A DNA stretch of 64,000 bases from contig NC_087390.1 in the NCBI RefSeq assembly GCF_963675165.1, positions 6,168,319 to 6,232,318 on the forward strand, written 5' to 3'. The notes beneath the pieces are model-generated. The model saw only the letters and a program-made list of their open reading frames with translations, ran no database searches and had not been told where the DNA came from. This stretch comes from Halichondria panicea (lineage: Eukaryota; Porifera; Demospongiae; Suberitida; Halichondriidae). A program made the position numbers and the translations under genes. This document shows, piece by piece, positions 1-10,740 of the stretch (position 1 is the first letter of the stretch; each line of letters starts with the position of its first letter).

Positions 1-868
1 AAATAAAAATCCAAGAGAACGTGGCTAGAAGCCTATAGAAGCTGTTAGTGTATCCCTCGAGGCATAACAACAATCAACTAAAATTGTCGTACATAAATAT
101 TTGTAGTTTTTTGTAAAGGAATCATTCACTGCATTACCACAAAACCACCATACAATGTCATGCAATATGTTGCTATGCAAACAAATAGTATAAATACATG
201 TACGTGCATGTAGTATAGTGATGAGCAATGATGGCTTCTAGAACTGGAACCGGGGAGGATTTGAAGAGAATGGTCTATCAACACCTTGTGCTGAGACTTG
301 CATGCTGAACGAAAAATTGTTACGCTAAGAAACCTGCAGATGGTTGACTCGCTCACTGTGGTACATCGGTTTGACCAACGAGTCCGTTCACATTTCTCGT
401 ATAAGCAGCAGGCTTAAACTATCTTTTGTGATCTGTCAGTGTTTGAGGTCCTTTGCAGTACTTCGTACTAACAGTTTCTTCAGCCTTCACACTATATTCA
501 GTGGACAGATTAATAGCTACGTGTATATCATATCTGCTGGTATATGCAAGCTAGTCCCAGCCCATTCTTCACTTCCGATCCTCACCATAATTTGTATGTG
601 AGTTTCCATACCACCAAGAGTAGATCGTGAGAGCATTTACTATAATATTGATACCACCTTATAGCGGGCAATTTTTGAGGGCCTCGCAGATTAGCCATTA
701 ATTTTTGTAGCCCTCAAAAAGTACCCATTTAATATATAAGTGCTGGAAGCTTAGGACTACATGTTGTTTGCATAGCAACATTGTATTGTGGTTTTGTGGT
801 AATGCAGTGCTGATTTAGTATTTTGCAAGGTCTATGCAAACAGCTGTAGAGCACAGCTGGGGGAGTTA

Positions 869-1140
869 GAGCACGGTTGGTGGTCAAAATAATTGATTTT
901 TAAGCCATAGAATTTTATAATAGCTACAACTGCTCCATGGTTGCAATGGAGTACAGCTAAGTGATTCTATAAGCTTCTAGCAATGCTATATCTTGCTATA
1001 TATATTAATTAGAGCATGGTTGGTGGTCAAAATAATTGATTTTTAAGCCATAGAATTTTATAATAGCTACAACTGCTCCATGGTTGCAATGGAGTACAGC
1101 TAAGTGATTCTATAAGCTTCTAGCAATGCTATATCTTGCT
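869..1140. repeat. Tandem duplication, about 144-bp spacing
   Basis: Two nearly identical copies start at about 869 and 1012. Both carry the run GGTTGGTGGTCAAAATAATT and end in a shared segment TTCTAGCAATGCTATATCTT. The first copy is followed by a short AT-rich spacer. Both contain an internal inverted motif around CTCCATGGTTGCAATGGAG. The copies differ at very few positions, so the duplication looks recent. Confidence 0.85.
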
Positions 1141-1690
1141 AACAAAGGCGTTTATTCTTGAGTAAAGGCTAGTTTTGCTTATACCATGTACCAGTATGTT
1201 GCAGTCTCTCCAGAATCAGGAATAGCAAAATCTTTTCATGCTATTCTACTTAGTAGTTATAGCTCTACAGTAGACTCTCACTATTCCGGCTCTCTGAAGT
1301 ACGGCCACCTCGATATACCGGCCATTTGGCTTGGCACGGAATGCTAGCTATATGTTTACTGCACAAAACTCACCCTGAAGTACGGCCACCTCGCTATTCC
1401 CTTACCGGCCAGTGCTGGCTGTCCCAAACAAGGTTTTCAATGTAATTTTATACGTATATTACGGCCGGATATGACGTTTTGGGTGTGGTTTAGCAATTAT
1501 ACTTAAATAGAGAACGTTTTGGGTGTGGTTTAGCAAATAAAATTGGATTACACTTAAATAGAGAACAGAATGATTCATTATCCTCGAGACAAGAACTGCA
1601 AAAGTAGTCATTAGATTCGAGGTAAGGTTGTTTTTAAGCAGCGGCTATTTCCTGAGCTATATACAGCCAAAAAACTGAAAGATCGTAGTA

Positions 1691-1841
1691 CCGTATGGCT
1701 GGTTATTTTCGTATGATGGAAATTCTCACATTTTTCATATTGTAGAGCATCATACGAAAATTAGAGCATCAAAATTGTTCCACCACAATTGGGCAGTGCA
1801 AACAAAAATTTCCGCCAACAAAAATTACCTGCTATACAGTA
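1691..1841. mobile_element. Short foldback element (MITE), ACCGTAT family
   Basis: The left end reads ACCGTATGGCTGGTTATTTT and the right end is its approximate reverse complement (AAAAATTACCTGCTATACAGT). The interior has a second inverted pair around CATACGAAAATTAGAGCATC. Non-coding and about 150 bp. The same end sequence recurs at about 34545, 35345, 36298, 62244, 62430, 62516 and 62718, so this is a dispersed miniature inverted-repeat family. Confidence 0.7.
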
Positions 1842-3062
1842 GCTATTTCAGTTGATTTTATTTAGAACCTTGTTGACGCAAGTCATCTGTATACACATGC
1901 ACCTGCTCCACAGCAGTGGAAATTGCAGAACACCAGTACATGGTCATGCATGGACAGACGCATAATCTGATTAGTGTATACTACAGAATATTTTGTGGAG
2001 GAGGAAAAACTTTTGCATATGAGCCAAATCAGCAAATCTAACTATTGCGTTCTGGCAAGTAATAATTACGATTTTATTTTGCAGAGTGATCAACACTCGC
2101 AAAGTTTGCATGTTAGATGCAAACAGTACGTACTAGAATAAGGTACTAGACAAATACCCACCTTTACAGCTAATACTAGGCCTACACTGAGTGACAGTCT
2201 GTTGCAACTTACCTCTCTTGCAACAGCGGAGCATAAACTTCTAATCAGTCAGGGGTGGATCCAGGAAATTTACTGGTGAGGCCTATTGTTACTATTTCCA
2301 GGTGCCTCTGGATAACTGACCTGAAAAGAGTAATATATACCCGTTAGGCGTATGACTTTAGTTTGTTGCACAATGTTCGCGGAATGACTGCTTACCGGAG
2401 CCACGCCTTTAAATGGTTATAGCAGATAATCTAATTAAAGAACAATAATTTTTGTGAGACGTTGCCAATGGCTCTGCATGCATGGTACATGTAAACGAAA
2501 TCCGCGAAAATTAAGCCCCTCGAAAATTTCGCGCTATACGATATGTGACAAAATGTGGATCCTAGCCTCGAGGCTACGGCCGGGCCTTTCATGCGGAATG
2601 AGGTCACGTGAAAAAAATACGGAAGTACTAATGTACGTGTGACGTACACGCAGACCAGTGCCGCACAAAAGGCACAAAAATATAAGCTATGGTGCTAGTG
2701 CAAATGATGCACATAGCCATTACATATATAATATATTATAGCTGTAGTATTGGTCAGCACAGGTTTGCCTCTGGATCTTCTCCACTCATGCATGCCGCGG
2801 CAGAACTGTATGGACACTGACAGGAATGGAATATATTCAGATTGTGAAAACAGCACCAGAAGACTAGTTAACATTTTTTACAAACATTAATAATTATTTT
2901 GATGCAGAATAAGATATTAATCTCCCCGACCGAACAACAGAATACGAATCTCACAGAGACTGAGTAAAACACACTAGCTAAAAATGAGGAGGTTTATTTG
3001 TCTCTAAGAGACCCTCGCTAGCTATAATTATGAGTCATAATTTATGACATCAAATGATTACA

Positions 3063-6000
3063 TCATGAGTCTAAGGAATAGTCTTTTCTCTTGCGAAGTG
3101 CTTCTATTCTCCTTTTGAGTAAATCTATTTCAGTTTTCTGGTCTTCATTATCTGATTGTAGACTACGAATCTGCAGTGGAGGAAACAAAGAGAATATAAT
3201 CACGATTAGAAAACAAATTTAAGGATTGTAGTACTAATTGACTACTAATGACTACATCTCACGTTACAATTGTTGAGTAGTTACAACTGGAATACCTCCA
3301 CCACCCACCCACACATCCCTCCACCCACACACCACCTCACATATTCCTCCACCCACACTCACTTCTTTAGCTTGCTTCCTCTTCTCCTTCATGAGCTCGT
3401 CTTCTCTCTCCTCCAACTCCTTCACTTGACCCTTGTAGCGGGTCACCTGACTTGTAAGACGGGTTGCCTAGGGGATGGGAAGAGGGGAGCATCAAGGTAC
3501 CAGTCAACACACACCGTATATGCTTAATCAGAGGCCGCAGCTAATAAAATAATGTTTTTTGCTGGCAAAGGAGGCTACAATTTGTGGGAGGCGTTTATTA
3601 GGCAGGCTACTAACACCACAGTAAATTCAACCATCTTTAGTTCACAAATACGGTAATCATAAATTGATTGTACAGTACATGCAGGTAGGGATGTTGGTGT
3701 TAGTGGGTGTGGTCTTGTATAGTGGGTGTGTTCTGGTATCTCTACGTTATACTCACTGTTCCCTCCAGTCGTGATTTCTCTGCGTCTGATATCTGTAGCT
3801 TGGTCTTGTACTCGCTCACCATTCTCGTGCTCACCTCTGCGTGGGCGTGTGTGAGGGTGTGGAGGGGGCAGTCAATTAAGTACTTCACAGACTGAAACAT
3901 AGATTCTAGCACTGTTACAATACTGACTTATTAAGAGAGGCATTTCAAGGGCTGCACAATTCTCAAGACTCAAGTTATGTATCCAAACCATTATTTTCAT
4001 CACCAAGGCAATAATTATACGTAAAGAAACTCACGGACTATGTCCTTTGGTGTTTGGTCGCCCAGCACTGACCCACTCTTCATGGAGGCAATCTCATCCT
4101 TCAGCTCTTGTATCTCTTTCTGTAACTCTTCTCTCTCCTCTGGGTCTAGCTCTGAGGCAAAGAAACAACCAAACAGTAACAAAACAAAAAACTGACAATT
4201 ACATCTGCATGGACGTGGTCATAAAGTATGGTATAATTATTATCAAAATAACGCAAACTTTAATGAGCTGAATGCACTATTTGGCTTCGAAATAGGATCA
4301 TTTTAACTTGAGATAAAAAAGAGGAGCCAAAGAAAAAGACGGGGAAACTATCAAAGAAAAGTACGAGGACATCCAAGAGCTCAATAAAACCAAACCTATC
4401 TGTACCCGTAATCCTGTTAAAGCTAACTAGACACAGTGTAGAGGGAGTGGTGAGGAAGTGTGATCATTACCTGGCCTTTTTCTCAGCTGCTCTTCTTCAT
4501 CAGCTTCATCAGTTGGTATGTGGAGACCTGCCCTCTCTAGGAATTGGTCTCTGTGGTCTATCTGTCTCTTGAGGCTCTCAATATCTGAGGCTTGTGCTTC
4601 ACCGTGGTGACGTTGGTGATGAACAGTCTGTGTGCGTGTATGTGGGCGTGTATGTGGGCGGGCATCATACGTGTGTTGGCACGAATATACATGTAGTAAT
4701 AAGTACATTACGTCAACCATAACATGAACTTACAGATTGTTCTCTCTGAAGGTCTGCAGTGACTTCCATTAGATCCTGTCTCAAGTCCTCCAGTCTGTGG
4801 AGCAATGGAGGCAAACATGTGATATATTACTGGCAATATATCAGGTTTATATACAATGTATGTGTGCAGTTACCAAATTGGCTAAATTATAGCAAAGCTA
4901 TGAAAGCCTTTGTTTTTGTTAAAATTGGTGGATTTCGACTAATCAGAACTTGCATCTAAGCACACCATTGGAAAGGTCATTCTGAATGCATCAATAAGAT
5001 TTTTAAATGGACGATCTGAACGTAATCGACAGGATCCAGAGACACCTCTAACTCTAGACACAGCTAGAACTTGTACCTGTCTTTAAGCACCTCCACTTGA
5101 TACACAAGAGCAGTCTTCTCATTGTAGAGCTGAGCATTGGCCAGCATGGAGTCTCTGTACTTACTGTCAGCATCGTGATACTTCTCCTGTGTGTGTGTGT
5201 GTGGGCGTGTGTGGGGGTGTATGTTGGGGGGGGTGTGGCTCACCTGCCACAGTCGAATAGCGTCCAGACCATTTGATAAACTAGGACTACCCGTGCTTCC
5301 CTCTCTGTCGGTGGATGCCTGGGGAGGATAGGGTAAAGATCATCAAATGGACAAACGCAAATATCAAACAGTGTATAACAAGGTGGTGGGTGATGATCTT
5401 TACCCGATGTGACTTTTTCCCTCCTAGGCCAGCACTTGAATCCTGAGAGGAACGAACAAGCACATTCAATAAATTACACACAAGACGTGATTGTGATTGT
5501 ACCGGAAGGTTTTCCATATAAATAGAAACAGTAATATTGAAGTAGAGCTAGTAAGTTACGAACCTTGTACTTATTTCTGGTGTGGGTTTCATTCTCTTCA
5601 TCTGAGAACTTGTCCTGATCTTCCTTCATCTTCTGCTCGTATATTGTCTTGGCCTCCGATTCACGCCGTCTCTCATCCTCAAACTGTTTGTTGGCCTGGT
5701 GTGTGTGTGGTGTGTGGGTGTGTGTGGTGTGTGGGTGTGTGTGTGTGGGTGTGTGTGTGTGTGAGTGTGGGTGTGTGTATAGACTTTTAACCGTACATAC
5801 AGTTACAATGGCGATTAGGGACCTATTTTAAATGCTCATAGTTTTGATCCGCTAAAGCATAATGCATATTTAAAAAACAGTAAGCTTATAGATCTGTGAC
5901 TATTTACACAGGCTAATCTTATTTTGTGTAGAACAATTCAGTACTAAAATAATCACTAAAAAAGACATGCTTGTAATAATAATTATTAGTAACACTTAAA

Positions 6001-6193
6001 ATCCTACTTTTTTGTGCATATCGTTGAGAGCAGTTCCTTCATCCACACTTAGGTCTTTCTTTTTCTTTAGCGTACTACTTCGACTACGTGGCAACGTACT
6101 TTGACCTGATGATGAGACTGATCGTCGTGGCGATGTGACATTGGTGCTCGAAGTGCCACTAGTGGATATCGATCGTTGAGGGGAGGAGCTCAT
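3063..6193 (-). CDS. LRRFIP1/2-like coiled-coil protein (FLII-interacting family)
   Basis: Eleven coding exons on the minus strand join in frame: 6193-6008, 5695-5564, 5442-5404, 5318-5244, 5186-5077, 4794-4734, 4627-4471, 4151-4035, 3836-3757, 3467-3363, 3170-3063 (389 aa). The N-terminus is a Ser/Thr/Arg-rich head of about 60 residues; the rest is mostly charged coiled coil. Family matches come from recall: exon 5 reads like the LRRFIP segment with ANAQLYNEKTALVYQVEVLK, exon 7 has RDQFLERAGLHIP (the family's 'GLVIIPDG' position), and exons 9-10 carry EYKTKLQISDAEKSRLEG and RYKGQVKELEEREDEL. Known relatives bind Flightless-I and act in cytosolic nucleic-acid/TLR signalling and Wnt signalling; the role here is inferred. 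The start is the only ATG opening the serine-rich head. Several acceptors lie directly in CA repeats. Confidence 0.8.
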
Positions 6194-7590
6194 CTTGTGA
6201 GGGTGTGAGGGTGTGTGATATGTGGAGATGATTCAACTACAGGGAAAGAAATAGAAATGATGGTTTCGGGAGGTCACAACTTCACTAAAAAGCAATCAAT
6301 ATCACAACTAAGAGATGCATTCTGTAGCTCTAGACAAGGCCTATCACATGACATGCTCAGATCAAAGTTCTGGAGGAATAAATATGCTCTACAGTTGACG
6401 AAGTACAATGGACTATAATAATTATACACAGAGCCTTGTACATTATTCTTTCTACAAGGTATTATACATGATTGTATGCAAACACACACAAGTGGTGGTC
6501 CTGCCATACAAAGCACTAGAGGTCAACTTGGCACAAACAAACGGCCAGACAGACAATCACTGACACAAGGAATGTCTGGGACACAGAACACACAATACAG
6601 TGATGTGCCACTCAGAACTGGTGAAGTGATGGCCATTTTAATCACACAAATTTGCCTTTTTTTTTATAGGCCTAAGAGATGGTTATTTGTGTCTAGAGGT
6701 GGTTAGTACCAACCACCATCACCGACCAGTGTGGGCACATCCCTGACAATATTGCTCAGCACAGAACATACGTGTGAGCAATGGTTGGTTTGTTGGTATG
6801 TACTATGTAATGTTTAGGGCAAGATAAAGTTAATGTCCATGTGTCAGTAAAGTACACAGATTAAGTTACACACTACACACAAGGAAATGGCCTCACAATA
6901 ACTGACAACACACCACAGAGGAAACTGGAGTGGAAGTAGAGTCCTGCTTTCTAGTGGCTAGACTACACTATAATTATTGGTTAAGGTCACACATAATTAT
7001 GTACCAATATGGCAGACAATATGGCAGAGTACAGACTGGCTGCATATTCAAAGCATGTTGTCCATGGTATGAAGAAGCTATCCCCACAAAGATGTGAAAC
7101 CTAGATGTATATATTCACACCACATAAGGCGGCACTCTTTTAATCATCAACGTATCTTGCAATTGATTACAACTAGGTGTGAAAGGCAATACACGTACAA
7201 AAGAATCAACACAACTCAATCATTGGAAACTTACACAGAAATCACCAACGATAAACTGAACAATTAATAGTAACACACACCTGGATACAGTCTAGTAGCT
7301 ACCAACCCAACCAGCCTGATACTCTACCCACTAGCACTATGGAGAAGGTTATAACTTCTCTCACTAATACTGTTCATTTACAGAGCCTTAAAAACAGTCA
7401 ACACACCTTTTCCACTCTCTAAAGTGCCTCGCACTGGTCGGCTTTGTGAAGGGCTCTCTTGTTTCGTAAGTAAAGAGTATTCACTGAAAATTCAGACTAG
7501 CATAAATTACGCCACCATTTTTACTAGTTCAGCGCGCACGAGATGTATAAACAATGTAAATCTCCACCTTTATAGCTCCTCCCCCACGTG
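6194..7590. other. Intergenic region between divergent genes, with dispersed repeats
   Basis: This separates the minus-strand LRRFIP-like start from the plus-strand NAA20 promoter, so promoters for both are expected here. No coding exon is apparent. About 6240-6400 is a dispersed repeat, reverse-complement related to sequence at 53880-53960 and 49530-49610 (shared core GATGCATTCTGTAGCTCTAG). The segment near 6690-6740 (GGTTAGTACCAACCACC, GACCAGTGTGGGC) matches the repeated unit at 54500-54630. Confidence 0.5.
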
Positions 7591-7596
7591 GTCGGC

Positions 7597-7604
7597 TATA
7601 AATA
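7597..7604 (+). promoter_or_regulatory. Candidate TATA box of NAA20
   Basis: TATAAATA lies about 50-80 bp upstream of a likely non-coding leader that ends with a splice donor at 7680. The leader (ACTGTATTCTACCAGCCAGC, ending AAAG then GTAATA) is followed by an intron whose acceptor falls exactly before the ATG at 7748. The leader, but not the TATA motif, is conserved in the duplicated copies at 18441-18470 and 25096-25124. Confidence 0.5.
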
Positions 7605-7747
7605 TCAAAAGAGAAGCACTTCACAGCAGCTCTTTAAGTTCACCCCTTCCACTGTATTCTACCAGCCAGCAAAAGAAAGGTAATATATACGGGTTCTATA
7701 GACTGAATTAACGTATCAAAATTTAACCCCTTGTGTCCTTATTTCAG

Positions 7748-8418
7748 ATGACGACACTGCGGCAGTTCCGATGCGACGATCTGTTCAAGTTCAACAATGT
7801 GAACCTTGACCCCTTGACGGAGACGTACAACCTTGCCTTCTACCTAATGTACCTCTCAAGGTACGAAAAATCGCACATTTGTGTTGAGTTTGACCATATT
7901 ATGTTGTCATAACTTTGACATACTTCACTAAAATTCATATACCATTGGATTCCTTGCCAGCTAAAAGTTAGCTTTTGCCTCTGCACACACTACACAGGTG
8001 GCCAGAGTACTTCCAAGTGGCTGAGTCACCCACTGGCAAGATAATGGGCTATGTTATGGGCAAGTCAGAGGCCCGAAATAACAAGTCCTCTGATTGGCAC
8101 GGTCATGTGACTGCTATCTCCGTGGGCGAGGAGCATCGCCGCCTCGGAGTTGCCGGGAAGCTAATGCAATTTCTGGAGGATGTTTCAGAGCGTAAAAAGT
8201 GCTATTTCGTCGATCTGTTTGTCCGGGTTTCAAACGTGGTTGCCGTGGCAATGTACAAGAAGATGGGCTATGTGGTGTACCGAACCATGTCAGATTACTA
8301 TACTGGAATGAGCAATGAAGATGCTTATGACATGAGAAGAGCTCTGAGTTGGGACGTCGATAAGATATCGGAAAGAGAGCCAACTCAAGAGGAGATAGCT
8401 GAGCTAGAGGACACTTGA
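7748..8418 (+). CDS. NAA20: N-alpha-acetyltransferase 20, catalytic subunit of NatB
   Basis: Two coding exons, 7748-7860 and 7998-8418, give 177 aa; the human protein is 178. NAA20 with NAA25 acetylates nascent proteins starting Met-Asp/Glu/Asn/Gln at the ribosome. The start MTTLRQFRCDDLFKFNN and the segment NLDPLTETY are near-identical to other animal NAA20 from recall. The GNAT fold is complete: acetyl-CoA loop RRLGVAGKL at about residues 85-93, then FVDLFVRVSNVVAV and the YKKMGYVVYRT strand. The tail NEDAYDMRRALS is typical. A 5' non-coding exon ends at 7679. This is the only copy in the window with the ordinary family length, so it is probably the ancestral functional gene. The duplicated copies lie downstream at 12.6, 18.0, 22.7 and 25.2 kb. 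Confidence 0.95.
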
Positions 8419-9011
8419 GCACCCATTACTGAATCAAACAATTCATGCATTTATACTTATAGAGTTTTGTATACCGTACAATAATATTATATTGATGTCA
8501 CTGTTATTTTGGATACTTTTGCTTCACTTGTAAGTCTTTGTACATTGTAATCTCTTGAATGCCATAACTGAATTTCGTGGATCCAACTTTAACGATTTTC
8601 CAATTTTCTGAAAGCTTAGAAAGAGGCCTTTCAAATATAAAGTATTTGCCACTGGCCGTATTATTTCCTTGTGTGTTATATTACCAGGAGTTCGTAGGAT
8701 CTTTATGTACTCCTGGTATTACTATTATAAAAGTGGGTACTTCAGCGAATTTTAGCGAATTTGTACCCGCTAATAATAAAACCTAAAAAAATTCAATAAT
8801 GTACTTTGGAAAGAAAATTAATGTTGTTTCCCAAAATAAAGAGGTGTGGTTTCCGGTCTACTGTATTGTACATGTACTTTTGAGAGTATGCTAGCGCTTT
8901 TTTCATCTGTATTTGTCTCCAAATTTTCCATTCAACCGTTATACATCTTTTGACAAATAATTATAATAATAATTATGCTAATGACAAACCTCCAAAATTT
9001 AGTGATTTTAG
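8419..9011. other. NAA20 3' flank; no gene seen
   Basis: AT-rich 3' region. Segments just after the stop (GAATCAAACAATTCATGCAT and TATTTTGGATACTTTTG) recur after the other NAA20 copies at about 18170 and 22870. They mark the 3' end of the duplicated unit. Confidence 0.6.
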
Positions 9012-9374
9012 GTTGAGGCGGGTATTCGAGACTACCAAAATTACCCTGAGATTGTTGTCCCGCCCACTCCTGTGTACGTGAAATTGCGCATGTCCATTGA
9101 AGGCATTGCCCGCTATATACCTGTAAGATTAAGAGCTATCAACAACCCACCCGTTGTGTGGCCCAGATCCAGAAAAAGTGAGATGCAGGCAGCAGTGGAA
9201 GAAAGTGGCCGGTTAATAAATGACTCGACACTAGTCACCGGAGTCCTGGAACTGCCTAGGGCAATACGAAACAGTCTAAGGATTGCATATGGCCCTGTTG
9301 CAAAGAACATGCCCGGTACAGTTGAAGTAGCTTTGCAAGTTGTGATATTATTAAAGCAGAACACTGTGATTTAA
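9012..9374 (+). CDS. Unidentified 121-codon terminal exon or ORF
   Basis: An open frame runs from an apparent acceptor (TTTTAG before 9012) to a TAA at 9372-9374. There is no ATG near the 5' edge, so an upstream exon would be needed; the only in-frame internal Met follows KLR. The peptide has a proline-rich start (YPEIVVPPTPVYVKLRMS), an alternating hydrophobic pattern and a C-terminus TVEVALQVVILLKQNTVI. Codon use looks coding-like. I do not recognise the family and see no catalytic motif. It sits between NAA20 and the DNAL1 remnant and could be the 3' exon of a gene whose 5' part was lost. Confidence 0.4.
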   Translation, partial: VEAGIRDYQNYPEIVVPPTPVYVKLRMSIEGIARYIPVRLRAINNPPVVWPRSRKSEMQAAVEESGRLINDSTLVTGVLELPRAIRNSLRIAYGPVAKNMPGTVEVALQVVILLKQNTVI

Positions 9375-9440
9375 CAATAAGAGCATCCATAAAAGAAGCA
9401 CAAATTAATAAAGTAGTACATAGTAGTATGTATGTATATA

Positions 9441-10013
9441 CAGTGGCGTAGGAAGCACGGGTGCTCAGGGTGCTGGAGCACCCCCTTATCTCATGCTACC
9501 TTACCTACTTGCTCCATGAAGTTCAGAACAGCTAGCTAGCTAGTAGTCAAGCTAGTAGCTAATAGTTTAATACGGAGCTAGCTAGCTATACTAGCATAGT
9601 TACGTACACAGTACAAAGGTCAGCTAGATGAACCACATCGTAGATATCTCTTATAAAGAGCAAGCACATTGCACATCTTTATGAACCTGATGATGAACTA
9701 GCCTCGATCCCAGGCCGCACTTCCCACTAGGGCGGTGAAGGAGGCTAATGATGAACATGAACCTTATTGTATATTCATACCCACTCTATAGTATATTATA
9801 ATAGCAGAACAATTTATCCAGGTAAACTCACGTAGAATTAATTATTTGGGCAAATTTTGGTACTGATAATTTTATACCAAATTTGCTCAGAATTTATCTC
9901 CGGGAATGTAGAATGCCAAAATTTTCCGGGGGCAAGCCCCCGGACCCCCACATTTTTCAGTGACCTCCAGCCACATCAGCACCCCCTTACAAAAACATCT
10001 TCCTACTCCTCTG
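9441..10013. mobile_element. Probable non-autonomous hAT-like element
   Basis: The left end is CAGTGGCGTAGGAAG. The right end, read on the minus strand, is CAGAGGAGTAGGAAG, an imperfect 15-bp terminal inverted repeat. The subterminal parts share GCACCCCCTTA in inverted positions. The interior is AT-rich and non-coding, with local foldbacks (GGGGGCAAGCCCCC near 9929). Both flanks are AT repeats, so a target duplication cannot be read with confidence. hAT is suggested by the CAGTGGCG-type end only. Confidence 0.5.
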
Positions 10014-10015
10014 AT

Positions 10016-10049
10016 ATATCGCACCATATGATCGCATATGGTGCGATAT
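10016..10049. repeat. Near-perfect palindrome, 14-bp arms
   Basis: TATCGCACCATATG is followed after a 4-nt loop by its exact reverse complement. A related partial copy follows at about 10058-10072. It lies just outside the hAT-like element and may be part of a different foldback repeat. Confidence 0.75.
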
Positions 10050-10141
10050 AGTACGATACCATATGGTCGCACTCTCACCAAGTGGATTACAATATTTTAT
10101 ACAGCGTACATAACAATCTTTCAAAGTTTGTACAATAAGGT

Positions 10142-10740
10142 CTAAATAGTTATGTTGTCCTCATCGTCTGCTTTACCTATCACTGGAACTCCGTCTAACT
10201 TCTTTATAGTTTGGGCACCCTCTTGAGAGCCTGCTCTTTGACATTATTGTTGACATGTATAGCACCTATATACAAGCCGTTTCAATATACTGAAAGCAGT
10301 TTACTCATCAGCTCAATCCCTGAGACTGAACCCAAACATCACATTAGCTTAGCAAGCACATGCAGTATTACCTTTCAGTTTCCAGCCAAAATTATGAAAT
10401 GAGTGTACCGGCTCACTCAATCTGTTAGGTTGCTTATCTCCTCAATGCAGTTGGAGGACAGGGACAGTGTTCTACAGGGGAAGATAACAACAGTAACAAC
10501 AAGTACATTACTATAAAACCATTTATCAGCCAATGGACATTTGAACAATGACTAACCCCTCAACTGTTTATTATTTTTTATATATCCTGTCCCATGTTTG
10601 CGTTGACAATAAAAGAAAGTTTCTTACTCGCAGTTTGCCAGTGTCAGTGACTGTGATGCTCTTCTCAATGGGAGGGAGTGCTAGTTGCATGTACAGGTGT
10701 ATCTTTTTTGGATCTTCACCCAGTTTTTACAGCCTAGGGA
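10142..10740 (-). pseudogene. DNAL1: Decayed DNAL1 (axonemal dynein light chain 1) remnant
   Basis: Three minus-strand pieces match the axonemal dynein light chain 1 family from recall. About 10735-10629 encodes an N-terminal segment with IHLYMQLALPPIEKS. 10471 down to about 10423 encodes TLSLSSNCIEEISNL, the first leucine-rich repeat. 10230-10142 encodes ALKRVPKL and then, in another frame, KKLDGVPVIGKADDEDN, the family's acidic C-terminus. The central leucine-rich repeats (about 90 residues in relatives) are missing: only about 190 bp separates the last two pieces. A stop precedes KLGEDP, the middle piece lacks a GT donor, and a 2-nt insertion shifts the last exon. I read this as a pseudogene. 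An assembly or sequence error could explain single indels but not the missing core. Confidence 0.65.

Larger units (their letters stand above)
1..3062. other. Gene-poor region with repeats
   Basis: I see no convincing coding exon in this stretch; the open frames are short and lack splice-consistent partners. It holds a two-copy tandem duplication (869-1140), a foldback element at about 1691-1841, and fragments near 1269-1420 that resemble the terminal repeats of a pogo/Tc1-like element (CAGTAGACTCTCACTATTCC). A segment near 2255 (GGGGTGGATCCAGG) resembles a degenerate hAT-type terminal repeat. The DNA is AT-rich and looks like repeat-derived intergenic sequence beyond the 3' end of the LRRFIP-like gene. 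Confidence 0.6.

Noticed and set aside
344-601. 85-codon frame near the left edge
   Set aside because: No recognisable motif or splice-consistent neighbours; chance open frame in intergenic repeats.
3754-3895. Longer version of LRRFIP-like exon 9 (acceptor near 3895)
   Set aside because: With the required phase it meets a stop after a few codons. The acceptor before 3836 keeps the frame and the family-like sequence.
8114-8422. Minus-strand frame over NAA20 exon 2
   Set aside because: Shadow of the NAA20 coding strand; the same shadow appears at 25760-26077 over the paralogue.
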